Shown one piece after another: positions 17,737 to 26,635 of a DNA stretch of 41,046 nt. The stretch lies in NCBI GenBank assembly GCA_900314985.1, contig OMXL01000025.1, forward strand, positions 1 to 41,046. Reading direction: 5' to 3'. Source of the DNA: an uncultured Prevotellaceae bacterium. GTDB lineage: Bacteria; Bacteroidota; Bacteroidia; Bacteroidales; Bacteroidaceae. Position numbers and translations under genes: made by a program. Under the pieces are notes generated by a model, which was given only the letters and a program-made list of their open reading frames with translations, made no database searches and was not told the origin of the DNA. How positions within the stretch are numbered: position 1 is the first letter of the stretch; every line of letters begins with the position of its first letter.

Positions 17737-17923
17737 AGACAATGAAGGCGAGTGGATGACACTGAAAGAGTTGTCAGCACTGCTCAAGCAACACTTCCGC
17801 GGCTATAAGGAAGAGCCCTCCACATTCCAGAAAATCGGCGCCATCCTTTCTCGTCCCGAATACAAATTCGAAAGTCAAAGGAAGACCGATGGCATGCAGT
17901 ATAAGGTGAAGAAGCGTGAGTAG
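17737..17923 (+). pseudogene. Orphan C-terminal fragment of a VirE/DUF3874-type protein
   Basis: Right after the MATE stop an open frame reads DNEGEWMTLKELSALLKQHF then RGYKEEPSTFQKIGAILSRP and ends VKKRE. This looks like the C-terminal DUF3874 segment found on Bacteroides VirE/primase-like accessory proteins (from memory). The rest of the protein, which should be several hundred residues, is absent; the only in-frame ATG (17756) would give 55 residues. It is probably the scar of a deleted or displaced accessory gene. Confidence 0.6.
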
Positions 17924-17959
17924 CGACCTCAATCGTCCAACGACTATGTCATTTTACTC

Positions 17960-19447
17960 CTACTTGTTCATCAAGCGCAGCATAGTTGCTATACGTTTGT
18001 CGCTCAATAGCTTACGTCCCATCTGACGAGCATTCGTCTTAACGGGATGCGAGGTAAAATCGGTGGTATTGAACGAATAGAGCAGCTGACGATAGTACTC
18101 CTTGGGATTGCGCTGGGGCAACATGAAGGGTTTAGTGGCATGACCATGGCTGTCGAGCATGGAGAAGTAGACGCGACTATAGAGGCCATCGTCACGACGA
18201 CTGGTAAAGAGGAACCAGCGACTGTTGGTGCTCCAGTTGTGCAGACTCTCAGACTTGTCGCTGTTGACTTCATCCATAGGGCGGGAAACACCCGTTTGCA
18301 GGTCTAATAACCATAGGTCGGCCTCCGGATGCCAGACAGAGAAATAGCCATAGTCAAGCTGGGCGTACATGAGGTAGCGACCATCGTAGGACGGACGAGG
18401 CCACGTGACGCTCTTACCCGTCGCAGTGGTATTGATGAGCGTATCGACCTGTTGTCCTAATCGTCCAGTCTTGGCATCGAAACTGACACGGCAGAGGCTG
18501 TACTTCTCCTTGTCATAGTCTGTAGGATAGAGCTGTCTGCGAGCCGTGGTAAAGTAGAGCCACTTTCCATCAGGCGAGAAGACGGGGGTATTCTCGGCCC
18601 ACAGCAGTTTCATGGTTAGCGTATCCTTCAGGATGGTGTGAGTCTCCGTATCGTAGATGAAGACGTCGGACATGCTGTCGTACACCTCGATGCGCTTGTT
18701 GTTGGCAGTATGGAACATCTGCGTGGTCTTGTTGGTAGAGAATGCGCAGTAGCGACCATCAGGGTGCCAATAGGGATAGACCATGGTGCCTCCCAGCGAG
18801 TCGTTCTTTGCAATGAGCACCTCGTCGACGCCGTTGCGATGCATCACGGTAGCACCATGGGAACCACGCACATGAAAGACATACTGGTCAGGATTGGTGC
18901 GATTGGCGGTATGACAGTTGATACACTGGTCGGTGACCTGCGTATTCTGTATCAGCGGTGTCTCGTCGAAGGTAGAGAGGTCGCGCTGGAAGAGTCCCAT
19001 CTTGCTGTATATCTCGTAGCTGGGGGGAATGCGACGATAGGTGATGCCCCACTCGTCAAGCGGTTCGCTGCTGACCAGGATGTCGAACGTGCGATACTGC
19101 GTCCACTGCCCGTCTTTCTCCGCACAGACAGTGACAGAAAGCTTGCCGCCCTTGTTTTGCTTCAGCAGCTGGTGCCACTCGTCAATGTCGAAGTCGGCAT
19201 AGTCGCCATTGGCATGCACTGCCCCACCCTTCGAGCCTTTCACCTCGACATCGATGGTCTCCACGGCATCGTCAGTCATCGAGAAGTTCAGCGGAGCGAT
19301 GCCCACAGGAATCGTGACGCCGATATAGTCAGGATAGATGTCGGGCAGCGCATCGTTCTGCGTCACATTCTCAGGCACAGACTGACAGCCCACAAGCATC
19401 AGGAGCGACAGGGATAACAGGGTGATATGTAGTAACAGCTGTTTCAT
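17960..19447 (-). CDS. CxxCH-containing TolB/PD40 beta-propeller lipoprotein
   Basis: 495 residues from ATG 19447, chosen because it gives a clean lipoprotein signal (MKQLLLHIT... LMLVGC, Cys21); the longer frame to 19525 runs through the upstream gene. A beta-sandwich-like N-terminal part is followed by a single haem c motif C175-IN-C178-H179, then repeated PD40 blades (YWHPDGRYCAFSTN, VFSPDGKWLYFTTAR, RPSYDGRYLMYAQ, NSRWFLFTSRRDD). The fold and haem motif suggest a periplasm-facing or surface redox or sensing lipoprotein. Cotranscribed with the membrane protein upstream, 7 bases apart. Haem attachment would need a cytochrome c maturation system that is not seen here. Confidence 0.82.
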   Translation of the reverse strand: MKQLLLHITLLSLSLLMLVGCQSVPENVTQNDALPDIYPDYIGVTIPVGIAPLNFSMTDDAVETIDVEVKGSKGGAVHANGDYADFDIDEWHQLLKQNKGGKLSVTVCAEKDGQWTQYRTFDILVSSEPLDEWGITYRRIPPSYEIYSKMGLFQRDLSTFDETPLIQNTQVTDQCINCHTANRTNPDQYVFHVRGSHGATVMHRNGVDEVLIAKNDSLGGTMVYPYWHPDGRYCAFSTNKTTQMFHTANNKRIEVYDSMSDVFIYDTETHTILKDTLTMKLLWAENTPVFSPDGKWLYFTTARRQLYPTDYDKEKYSLCRVSFDAKTGRLGQQVDTLINTTATGKSVTWPRPSYDGRYLMYAQLDYGYFSVWHPEADLWLLDLQTGVSRPMDEVNSDKSESLHNWSTNSRWFLFTSRRDDGLYSRVYFSMLDSHGHATKPFMLPQRNPKEYYRQLLYSFNTTDFTSHPVKTNARQMGRKLLSDKRIATMLRLMNK

Positions 19448-19454
19448 AGGGCAC

Positions 19455-20708
19455 TTAGATAAAGAACAAATCTTCCGTATTCTGATAGGATTCACGCGAT
19501 TTCTTGAAGAAAGGATTCTGATCAATCAACTTGGGATTGTCCACCAGCGCACGCATCCTCTTCGCCCAACCACTGTAGAAGGTCGTCTCGTCGAGGATAG
19601 ACAGGTACTTCCGCGCCAACGCGTATTGTTCGGTTATGATGCAGAGCTCCGTCAGCGTTTTCAGCGCTCTGGCACTCTTGTTATAGTTGGGGATATACTC
19701 CATGGCCTCAAAGGCGGCACGCTGGGCAATGTTGGGCCAAAAGATATTGAAGGCCAGGTCGCTGACCATAAAGGCTGACGAGAGGGTACCGAAATAGACC
19801 ACAAAATGCAGGTCGCCAATGCAGAACACGGAGGGCTCTTGCTGGAAATTGGCTTGTGGTGGCGCTATCTTGGCGAGGAATTCGTTGATGCCCATCTGTC
19901 CCGTCTGATGATAGGCATAGAGCCAGGCACTTCTGACAGCAGGAGATTCTGGCGATTTGAACTTCTGCAGAATTTTATTCCACGCATGCTGGCGCATCAG
20001 CATATCACATTCCATTTCTTCGTAGGTACCCATCTTCTTGGTATCACTCCACTTGTAGTCGATGCCTTTAGCAACTTGTTCCAGAGGATAGGGCGTCACG
20101 TAGGAACTGCCTATCAGACAAGCGGCAAACAAGGTGGCCGTCAGGGGAATCCAACGGATGCTACAGAGTACAAGTAGTGCAGCCAAAGGACCCGTCAGCC
20201 AATACATGACGGGAATCAACAGACAAAGCACTACCAGTCGGATGCGCTTGTCTCCGACACCCATCACCAAGCACCCGACACCCATCACCAACAGTGCTGC
20301 CACTGTAGGCGTCAATGGAACACGAGGCTGCATGGCCAGATACCAGAAGAGGCAGGAAGGAATCAGCGATAGCGGAAAGCGCACCTTGCTCTTGATGTTT
20401 GGAAAGAAGCGTAACAGCAAATGCGACATCAGCTGTTGCGCTATCACAAAGAGGACGGCATAGACCAACGCCGCATTGAAAGGATTCAGAAAGAACTGTG
20501 CAATACCCTCGCCCAGATACTGAGCCAGACCACCAGGCACAGCCAAGCGATCCAGGAGGTAGTCAGTGTTCCACAGGAACAATACTGACATTTCCCTTGT
20601 CACAGGGATAAAAGGATATAGGAACAGCCAGAAACAGAATACGACGATAGCCAAAAAGACCACCGTGATATGTTCCCAGTATTTAGACAATGCAGTCATA
20701 TCTTTCAT
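19455..20708 (-). CDS. DUF6057-like membrane protein
   Basis: 417 residues from ATG 20708. The promoter's -7 box lies just upstream at 20727-20734, so an in-frame extension to 20768 cannot be translated from this transcript. About six hydrophobic segments fill the N-terminal 200 residues (HITVVFLAIVVFCFWLFLYPF and others). The C-terminal 200 residues are soluble and helical, TPR-like (AWLYAYHQTGQMGINEFLAK, ARALKTLTELCIITEQYALARKYLSIL). From memory it matches the DUF6057 family. It is paired with the CxxCH lipoprotein and directly downstream of SusC/SusD but has its own promoter. Function unknown; membrane anchoring plus protein-protein contacts are likely. Confidence 0.72.
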   Translation of the reverse strand: MKDMTALSKYWEHITVVFLAIVVFCFWLFLYPFIPVTREMSVLFLWNTDYLLDRLAVPGGLAQYLGEGIAQFFLNPFNAALVYAVLFVIAQQLMSHLLLRFFPNIKSKVRFPLSLIPSCLFWYLAMQPRVPLTPTVAALLVMGVGCLVMGVGDKRIRLVVLCLLIPVMYWLTGPLAALLVLCSIRWIPLTATLFAACLIGSSYVTPYPLEQVAKGIDYKWSDTKKMGTYEEMECDMLMRQHAWNKILQKFKSPESPAVRSAWLYAYHQTGQMGINEFLAKIAPPQANFQQEPSVFCIGDLHFVVYFGTLSSAFMVSDLAFNIFWPNIAQRAAFEAMEYIPNYNKSARALKTLTELCIITEQYALARKYLSILDETTFYSGWAKRMRALVDNPKLIDQNPFFKKSRESYQNTEDLFFI

Positions 20709-20726
20709 GAGTTTCCAATTATCGGG

Positions 20727-20757
20727 CAAAGTTACAAAAAATTGTGCAAACAGCAAA
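20727..20757 (-). promoter_or_regulatory. Promoter of the DUF6057/CxxCH operon
   Basis: On the minus strand TTTG (20754-20757) is followed after 19 bases by TAACTTTG (20727-20734), a near-perfect match to TTTG/TAnnTTTG. It decides the start of the downstream gene at 20708, leaving a leader of about 12-15 bases. Confidence 0.8.
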
Positions 20758-20765
20758 GAAAATAA

Positions 20766-20798
20766 CAAAAAGATGCTGCACCAAAATGATGCAGCATC
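20766..20798 (-). terminator. Terminator of the susCD operon
   Basis: On the minus strand GATGCTGCA-tcattttgg-TGCAGCATC is followed by TTTTTGTT: a 9-bp perfect stem, 8-9 base loop and T run, 27 bases after the SusD stop. Confidence 0.85.
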
Positions 20799-20824
20799 CT
20801 TGAATAATATAAAGGTTCAGGTGA

Positions 20825-22987
20825 TTAATATCCAGCATTCTGTTCACAGTCAGGATTCATCAGAATCTCGTTCTCAGGAATTGGCATGAACATCTTCTCC
20901 ATCTTGAAGTCGAAGTCACGAGCAGTGCGCCACTCCTTGATAACACTCTTACCCTTCTGAGGCAGTGTGTTCTTTGGATAAACGGTATTTACGTGATCCT
21001 CCAAGAAGCCAGACTTGTGCATATCTGAACGCAGGTAAGGCTCAGCAGAGAACTCCTTACGACGCTCCTCATTAACAGCAACCTTCCAAACTGGAGACTG
21101 ATAGCCCTTAGCTGACTTGATACCAGCATAGTATGTCTGAGCATCGGGAACTGTCACAGCAGCAGTATTGAATGCGAAAGGATAGTTACCGTCCAAGTCA
21201 ACAGCATCGCCATGACCCTGATCTTTATAGAAGTCAGCCATTCTCTGGAAGTAAGCAACATGGCTGCTCAGGTCCTTACCAACTTCGAGGTTACCGAAGG
21301 CACGCTCACGAATCTGCTTAATCAGAGCCCAACCCTCAGCGTCCTTACCGAGGTTGAAGCAGCACTCAGCCTGGTCGAGCAGTACGTTAGCATAACGCTT
21401 GAAGTAGATATGGTCGGGCAACCAGAGGTTACCGGTATCCCAGTCACAACCACGACCGTTACGCCAGTGCTTGGTAGACCATACTGTAGGAGCGGGGTCT
21501 GTAGAAGTCCAGTGGTAACCGCACCAGCCTACGAATTCCTGATTGAAGGGGTTGAAGCCAATGGGGTGCTGCAGGTCGTAGATACCGCAACCAAACTCAG
21601 AATCATAGGTGGGGTTATCCTTACCATTAGCCAGCTTCTCAGTCAGATACTGAGCATAGTACTTATTGTAAGCATTGTCAGAATAGATGTATTCTTCAAC
21701 ATCACCTTCTTCAGCTTCCTTCTTGGCAACAACAGTACCATCCTTCTGCTTGAACCACTTGTAAGGATGCTCCACATTCTTCTCATCCTTCCACTTAATA
21801 GTATCGCCATTAGCATCAAACTGAACACTTGAGTAACCACGGATGTACTTCTTGTTCTCAGCAATCCACTTAGCAGAGGGCTTTACACGCTGCTCCCATG
21901 TGGGGTGCTCAGTACGCAACTCAGCAGGAACGGTAGCGGTAACCATTGATCCATCACGACGCTTGTCGAATGAACCTGCATATGGACCATCGAGATAATT
22001 CTCGAAGTCGTCATACAGCTCCCAAGACATCTGGTAAGTACCCCATGCGCCATTAGATGTAGGACCAAAGTAGAAACCAGTCCAACCCTTAGCGTTAGCA
22101 GTCTGAGAAGCATCCCATGAACCAAAGTTGTCACCAGTGTTCAGCAGAACCTGCCAGATGCACTCCTTTGGCCAAGCCTCAGCAGCATCGTACAGAGCTG
22201 TGAAAGAGGGGCTCAGTTCATATTCGCCACTGTCGATAACCTTCTTGAAAGCATCGTAAGCCTTCTGATAGCATTCCTTAGCCTTCTCGGGAACAGTGTA
22301 AGCCTTCCACATGTAGGCGTCACCCAGGAATGTCAGAGCCATACCCTTGGTGCAACGACCATACTGGCCTTGGAAAGGTTTCCAGTCGAGCAACTCAGCA
22401 GCCTGCTCGAAATCCTTAATCACGAAGTCCCACATCTCTTCGAAAGAGCTTGCCTTAGGCTTGGTGGGGTTAGTCAGATAGGTCTCACCAGTAATCAGCA
22501 GGGGAACACGACCAAAGGTGTTAGCCAGACCAAAGAACTCGAAGCCACGGAGAGCCATAGCCTCACCCTTCAGATGCTTCTTAACATCCTCAGAAATAGC
22601 TTCTGCTTTCTCAAGACCTGCCAAGAAGTCATTACAACGAGCTGCACAAGTGTAAGACTGAGTCCAGAAAGTCTTCAGCTGATCCTGAGAGGCTGTCCAG
22701 TTCTGAGTCATGAAGTCCTTATCCCAACCAGAAGCCTGAGAGTCCATCGTGGGGTGGCATCCGTTAAAAATCCAATACTTATAGGGGTCATCGTTCGTAC
22801 GGGGAAGGAGCTGATCGTAGCAGCCCGTCATACCCTTGATGGCGTTGGCATCGCTCTCGAACATAGCATCACCCTCAAGCATTGAGTAGTGTGTTACGTC
22901 GAGGAATTTATCGTTGTCGCAGGAAGTCAGGCCTAAGCCCATTGCACCGCACAACGCTGCACCGAAAATGAAATATTTTGTTTTCAT
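20825..22987 (-). CDS. SusD/RagB-family outer-membrane lipoprotein
   Basis: 720 residues from ATG 22987, which gives the signal MKTKYFIFGAALCGAMGLGLTSC with lipidated Cys22. An alternative ATG at 23026 overlaps the SusC stop (TAATG) but would put 13 extra residues before the signal. The N-terminal SusD TPR region (YSMLEGDAMFESDANAIKGMTGCYDQLLP, CNDFLAGLEKAEAISEDVKKHLKGEAMALRGFEFFGLANTFGRVPLL) and the C-terminal RagB motif (ERRKEFSAEPYLRSDMHKSGF, FMPIPENEILMNP) are both intact. It is longer than the usual ~550 residues. It acts as the lid that captures ligand over SusC. No glycoside hydrolase lies next to it, so the ligand is unknown. Confidence 0.95.
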   Translation of the reverse strand: MKTKYFIFGAALCGAMGLGLTSCDNDKFLDVTHYSMLEGDAMFESDANAIKGMTGCYDQLLPRTNDDPYKYWIFNGCHPTMDSQASGWDKDFMTQNWTASQDQLKTFWTQSYTCAARCNDFLAGLEKAEAISEDVKKHLKGEAMALRGFEFFGLANTFGRVPLLITGETYLTNPTKPKASSFEEMWDFVIKDFEQAAELLDWKPFQGQYGRCTKGMALTFLGDAYMWKAYTVPEKAKECYQKAYDAFKKVIDSGEYELSPSFTALYDAAEAWPKECIWQVLLNTGDNFGSWDASQTANAKGWTGFYFGPTSNGAWGTYQMSWELYDDFENYLDGPYAGSFDKRRDGSMVTATVPAELRTEHPTWEQRVKPSAKWIAENKKYIRGYSSVQFDANGDTIKWKDEKNVEHPYKWFKQKDGTVVAKKEAEEGDVEEYIYSDNAYNKYYAQYLTEKLANGKDNPTYDSEFGCGIYDLQHPIGFNPFNQEFVGWCGYHWTSTDPAPTVWSTKHWRNGRGCDWDTGNLWLPDHIYFKRYANVLLDQAECCFNLGKDAEGWALIKQIRERAFGNLEVGKDLSSHVAYFQRMADFYKDQGHGDAVDLDGNYPFAFNTAAVTVPDAQTYYAGIKSAKGYQSPVWKVAVNEERRKEFSAEPYLRSDMHKSGFLEDHVNTVYPKNTLPQKGKSVIKEWRTARDFDFKMEKMFMPIPENEILMNPDCEQNAGY

Positions 22988-23025
22988 ATCTGTTTTCTTC
23001 ACTAAATTTGTATTTCTTATATTCA

Positions 23026-26000
23026 TTAGAAGGTTACGTTAATACCACAAGAGTAGGTACGTGGCATTGGGTAACGACCAGTGTCAAGACCAGTGTAGAG
23101 TACTGAACCCTGACCGCACTCAGGATCTCCATACTTGTTGTAGCCAGAGATGCAGCAAACATTCTGTACAGAGAGATATACGCGGGCACTCTGGAGCATG
23201 CACTTCTTAGCAATCTCGCGTGGGAGAGTGTAACCAATCTGAATGTTAGAAATCTTCAGGAAGTCACCATTCTTAACCCATGCATCGCTGGCGCGCATGT
23301 TGTAGTTCTCATCGAGGATAGACAGACGAGCCTCGGTACCAGTAGGATTGCTGGGAGACCAAGCGTTAGAAGCAGCCTCTGACAGGATGTTAGGAGATGT
23401 ACCATCATCAGAACAGAACATATTGGTCAGACGCATTGCTGAGTAAGAGTAGATATCCTGGCCAAATACACCGTGCATCTGCATGGTGAAGTCCCAGTTC
23501 TTATAGGTAGCACCCAGAGTAATACCGTAGTTCAGCTTGGGGAAGCCATTGCCGAGGATGTCCATATCCTGCTCGTTGAGGGTACCGTCACCATTGAGGT
23601 CCTTGAACAGGTAGTCACCCAACTGAGCCTTCTCCTGACCCTGAGCCTTAGCCTTTGCCAGCATGTCAGCATCAGTGATGATACCTTCTACGCGATAGCC
23701 ATAGAATGAACCTACAGCCTCACCTTCCTTACAGATAGAGTGGTTACCCCAGTGATAACCGTCAGCAGCACCTACGGCACCAGTGTTAGAGCCGTCGCCA
23801 GTTCCCTGACCAGATGAGTCAGAGTTAGTGTTGTAGATAGGATCACCCATCTTCTTAACCTCGTTCTTCAGAGTAGAACCAGTCAGAGTAGCGTTGATGC
23901 TCAGGTCCTTGTTGATGCGCTTGTTGTAAGCGATGCTGAACTCAAGACCCTTATTCTGGATCTCACCATAGTTGGTGTAGATCTTGTCATAACCTGATGA
24001 AGGACGGATGTTGCGATAGAGCAGCAGGTCCTTAGAGGTGCGAACGAAGTAGTCCAGTCCGATAACCAGCTGACCACCGAAGAGAGCAGCGTCAAGACCG
24101 AGGTTGGTCTGCTCGTTGGTCTCCCACTTCAGGTCGGTATCCTTCAATACATTGTAGAAACCAGTGGTGATATTGGTTGAGCCAGTGCCCATACCGATAG
24201 CATCAGTATTATTATAATAGATGTAACGACCATCAACGTTCAGACCTGTCACAGCCAAGTCAGTAGCACCACCTGAGTTACCAGTCTGACCCCAACCGAA
24301 GCGGAGCTTCAAGTTGTCGATCCACTTGATGTCCTTCATGAAGGCTTCCTCAGAAACGCGCCAACCAGCAGCTACAGAGGGGAAGGTACCCCAGCGGTTA
24401 CCAGAACCGAAGTTAGAAGAACCATCACGACGGATAGTAGCAGTCAACAGATAGCGATCCATCAAGCTATAAGAAGCACGACCGAAGTAAGAAATCATGC
24501 GGCTCTCCAGATTCAGAGCACCATTAGCATTACGTCTGTTAGCCTGTGTAGTCAGACTCAGGTCACGGTTGTCCTTAGAGTCATAACCAATAGAAGAACC
24601 GTTTACCCACTGACCATAGTTGCGAGAAACTTCGTTACCGAGCATAACAGTTACATTGTGAATGTCGTTGCTCCAGTTATAAGTCAGGGTATTCTGGATG
24701 TCTAGAGTCTGGCTCTCGCTGTTACCGAGGTCGAAACGATAGTTATTGCCCTCTGATGGATTGTAGTAAGCATCGCCATTACCCTGAGTAACGTCAATGC
24801 GCTGACCGTTTACATAGTTTACGCGGGTAATACCACCATAGAAGTTCTCGTTAGAGCTTGCAGTGTAGTCATAAGAAACGAGGGTCTTCCAAGAAAGTCC
24901 CTTGATTGGAGTAATGGTCATGTAACCAGTTGCCAGTGTACGGTTGCTGCGGTTGCGGCCGTTTTGCTCCATCTGCTTAGCATACATGTTACCCAGAGTA
25001 GTTCCCCAGAAACCATCGTTGAAGTTCTTACCACCAGTGACATCACCATAGGTACCATCAGGGTTCACTACATTAGGAGAAACATAGGTACCTGCGGGCA
25101 CGCCTGCGTATGTAACAGTTGAACTGGTGATGAAGTCCATAGAAGGACATGCGAAAGCATAGTCACGCAGAGAAGAAAGGTTACCAAAGTTACCAACAGA
25201 CTTGTTAGAACCATAGTTATCGGTGTGAGTCCAAGCAACATCTGCGCCAAAGGCCAGATACTTGTTAACCTCAGTCTTCACATTAGCACGAGCGTTGATA
25301 CGCTGGTAGCGGGTATTAACAACGATACCATCGTTGCGCAGATAACCTACAGAAGCATTGTACTGTGTCTTGTCGTTACCACCAGAGGTAGAAACGTTAT
25401 AGGTCTGACGCAGAGCAGTGCGAGTCATCTGATCCTGCCAGTCGATGTAGTTACGCTTGCCATCCCACTCTTCATTCCAGATGGGGTTCCACATGATAGC
25501 CTTTCCAGAGGCATCAACACTACCGTCGTTGATACGAGCCTGACGAAGGTTAGCAGCATACTGATCGCCACTGCATACATCAAGTGTAGAGCCCAGTGTC
25601 TGAAGACCCCAGTCAGCAGTAATATTAATAGTAGAATTACCCTTCTGACCATGCTTGGTGGTAATCATGATAACACCGTTAGCACCTGCAGAACCGTAGA
25701 TGGCCGTAGCAGAAGCATCCTTCAGCACGTCGATAGACTCAATGTCACCAGGAGCTACGAAGCTAGCGTCAGTACCAACCTGTACACCGTCTACAACGTA
25801 CAGAGGAGCTGCACTACCGTTAATGGTGGCGACACCACGAATACGAACCTGTGCCTTAGAGTCAGGAGAACCGTCCTGCATGGTGACAATCACACCAGGA
25901 GCAGCACCTTGCAAACCTTGGGCAACATTGACTGGAGCGCGCTTCATCATGTCTTCAGTGTTTACAGAAACCACTGAACCCGTGATGTCACTCTTCTTCA

Positions 26001-26349
26001 TGGTACCGTAACCAATAACAACCACATCATTCAGCATCTGAGCGTCTTCTTTCAGTACGACGTTGATTTCGCTCTTACCAGCGACCTTCACTGACTGAGA
26101 GAGATAGCCCACATACGAAATGTTGAGCGTTGCGTTAGAGGCAGCCTTGACAGCAAAACTACCGTTGATGTCGGTAATTGTACCATCGTTGGTTCCCTGC
26201 ACTTTGACGGAGGCACCGATAATCGGCTCACCTAACTCGTCGTTAACAGTTCCCTTGATCGTGCTCTGTGCGTACGACATTCCGAACGGAATAGAGCAGA
26301 ACAGGAACAACAAAACAAATTGTTTTTGTAGTGTCTTAAAGTTCCACAT
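23026..26349 (-). CDS. SusC/RagA-family TonB-dependent transporter
   Basis: 1107 residues. Signal peptide ends about MSYAQ (28); a CarboxypepD_reg-like domain follows (IKGTVNDELGEPIIGASVKVQGTNDG to NISYVGYLSQSV). Then come the SusC signature LNDVVVIGYGTMKKSDITGSV and a plug domain with APGVIVTMQDGSPDSKAQVRIRGVAT, PLYVVDGVQVG and YGSAGANGVIMITTK, and a large beta barrel ending YSCGINVTF with the expected C-terminal aromatic. It imports an oligomeric nutrient across the outer membrane with SusD, powered by TonB. First gene of a two-gene operon; the stop overlaps the possible long SusD start. No linked regulator (anti-sigma/sigma or hybrid two-component) is visible. Confidence 0.96.
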   Translation of the reverse strand: MWNFKTLQKQFVLLFLFCSIPFGMSYAQSTIKGTVNDELGEPIIGASVKVQGTNDGTITDINGSFAVKAASNATLNISYVGYLSQSVKVAGKSEINVVLKEDAQMLNDVVVIGYGTMKKSDITGSVVSVNTEDMMKRAPVNVAQGLQGAAPGVIVTMQDGSPDSKAQVRIRGVATINGSAAPLYVVDGVQVGTDASFVAPGDIESIDVLKDASATAIYGSAGANGVIMITTKHGQKGNSTINITADWGLQTLGSTLDVCSGDQYAANLRQARINDGSVDASGKAIMWNPIWNEEWDGKRNYIDWQDQMTRTALRQTYNVSTSGGNDKTQYNASVGYLRNDGIVVNTRYQRINARANVKTEVNKYLAFGADVAWTHTDNYGSNKSVGNFGNLSSLRDYAFACPSMDFITSSTVTYAGVPAGTYVSPNVVNPDGTYGDVTGGKNFNDGFWGTTLGNMYAKQMEQNGRNRSNRTLATGYMTITPIKGLSWKTLVSYDYTASSNENFYGGITRVNYVNGQRIDVTQGNGDAYYNPSEGNNYRFDLGNSESQTLDIQNTLTYNWSNDIHNVTVMLGNEVSRNYGQWVNGSSIGYDSKDNRDLSLTTQANRRNANGALNLESRMISYFGRASYSLMDRYLLTATIRRDGSSNFGSGNRWGTFPSVAAGWRVSEEAFMKDIKWIDNLKLRFGWGQTGNSGGATDLAVTGLNVDGRYIYYNNTDAIGMGTGSTNITTGFYNVLKDTDLKWETNEQTNLGLDAALFGGQLVIGLDYFVRTSKDLLLYRNIRPSSGYDKIYTNYGEIQNKGLEFSIAYNKRINKDLSINATLTGSTLKNEVKKMGDPIYNTNSDSSGQGTGDGSNTGAVGAADGYHWGNHSICKEGEAVGSFYGYRVEGIITDADMLAKAKAQGQEKAQLGDYLFKDLNGDGTLNEQDMDILGNGFPKLNYGITLGATYKNWDFTMQMHGVFGQDIYSYSAMRLTNMFCSDDGTSPNILSEAASNAWSPSNPTGTEARLSILDENYNMRASDAWVKNGDFLKISNIQIGYTLPREIAKKCMLQSARVYLSVQNVCCISGYNKYGDPECGQGSVLYTGLDTGRYPMPRTYSCGINVTF

Positions 26350-26403
26350 ACTTTTGTTTAACAGTTAATAATTAGGTTAGATATAAAAAATAAATTTATT
26401 TTA

Positions 26404-26433
26404 ACGTCTTAGTTAAGAGACGCTGCAAAGGTA
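26404..26433 (-). promoter_or_regulatory. susC promoter -7 box with a hairpin at the predicted mRNA 5' end
   Basis: TACCTTTG (26426-26433, minus strand) fits the -7 consensus; the -33 is not clear. Transcription would begin near 26419, inside CGTCT...AGACG (26405-26422), a 5-6 bp stem closed by a short loop. The susC mRNA would therefore start with a hairpin and have a ~70-base leader. Confidence 0.55.
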
Positions 26434-26585
26434 AAAAAAAATCAAATTGGTTAGTTTATTTGTTGTAACAAAAAGTTTACGCAGTTTTTCATCTGTAACG
26501 TAAAATAAATTTTCTGTCAGTTTTTATGGACATAACAGAAGAAAGTAGATATTCTCTCTAAGTGCTACACATTTTTTAACAGACA

Positions 26586-26635
26586 GGTTTTTATGGTTTT
26601 TTATTGGATTTAATGGGTATTTATTGGTTGTTACT
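26586..26635. repeat. Degenerate 9-11 base tandem repeat at the end of plsC
   Basis: Five units each beginning GG and rich in T/A (for example GGTTTTTAT, GGATTTAAT, GGTTGTTACT) with spacings 9, 11, 9, 11 and 10. The array runs into the plsC stop codon at 26631. The remaining ~150 bases up to the susC promoter show nothing recognisable. Confidence 0.5.

Noticed and set aside
18638-19417. 259-codon plus-strand frame opposite the CxxCH lipoprotein
   Set aside because: The minus strand shows a lipobox, CxxCH and PD40 blades.
20709-20768. N-terminal extension of the DUF6057-like protein
   Set aside because: A consensus promoter (TTTG-19-TAACTTTG) lies within it, so the start must be downstream at 20708.
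25225-25977. Long plus-strand frame (250 codons) opposite susC
   Set aside because: It is fully antisense to a conserved TonB-dependent transporter, has no promoter or family features, and its composition mirrors the codons of susC.
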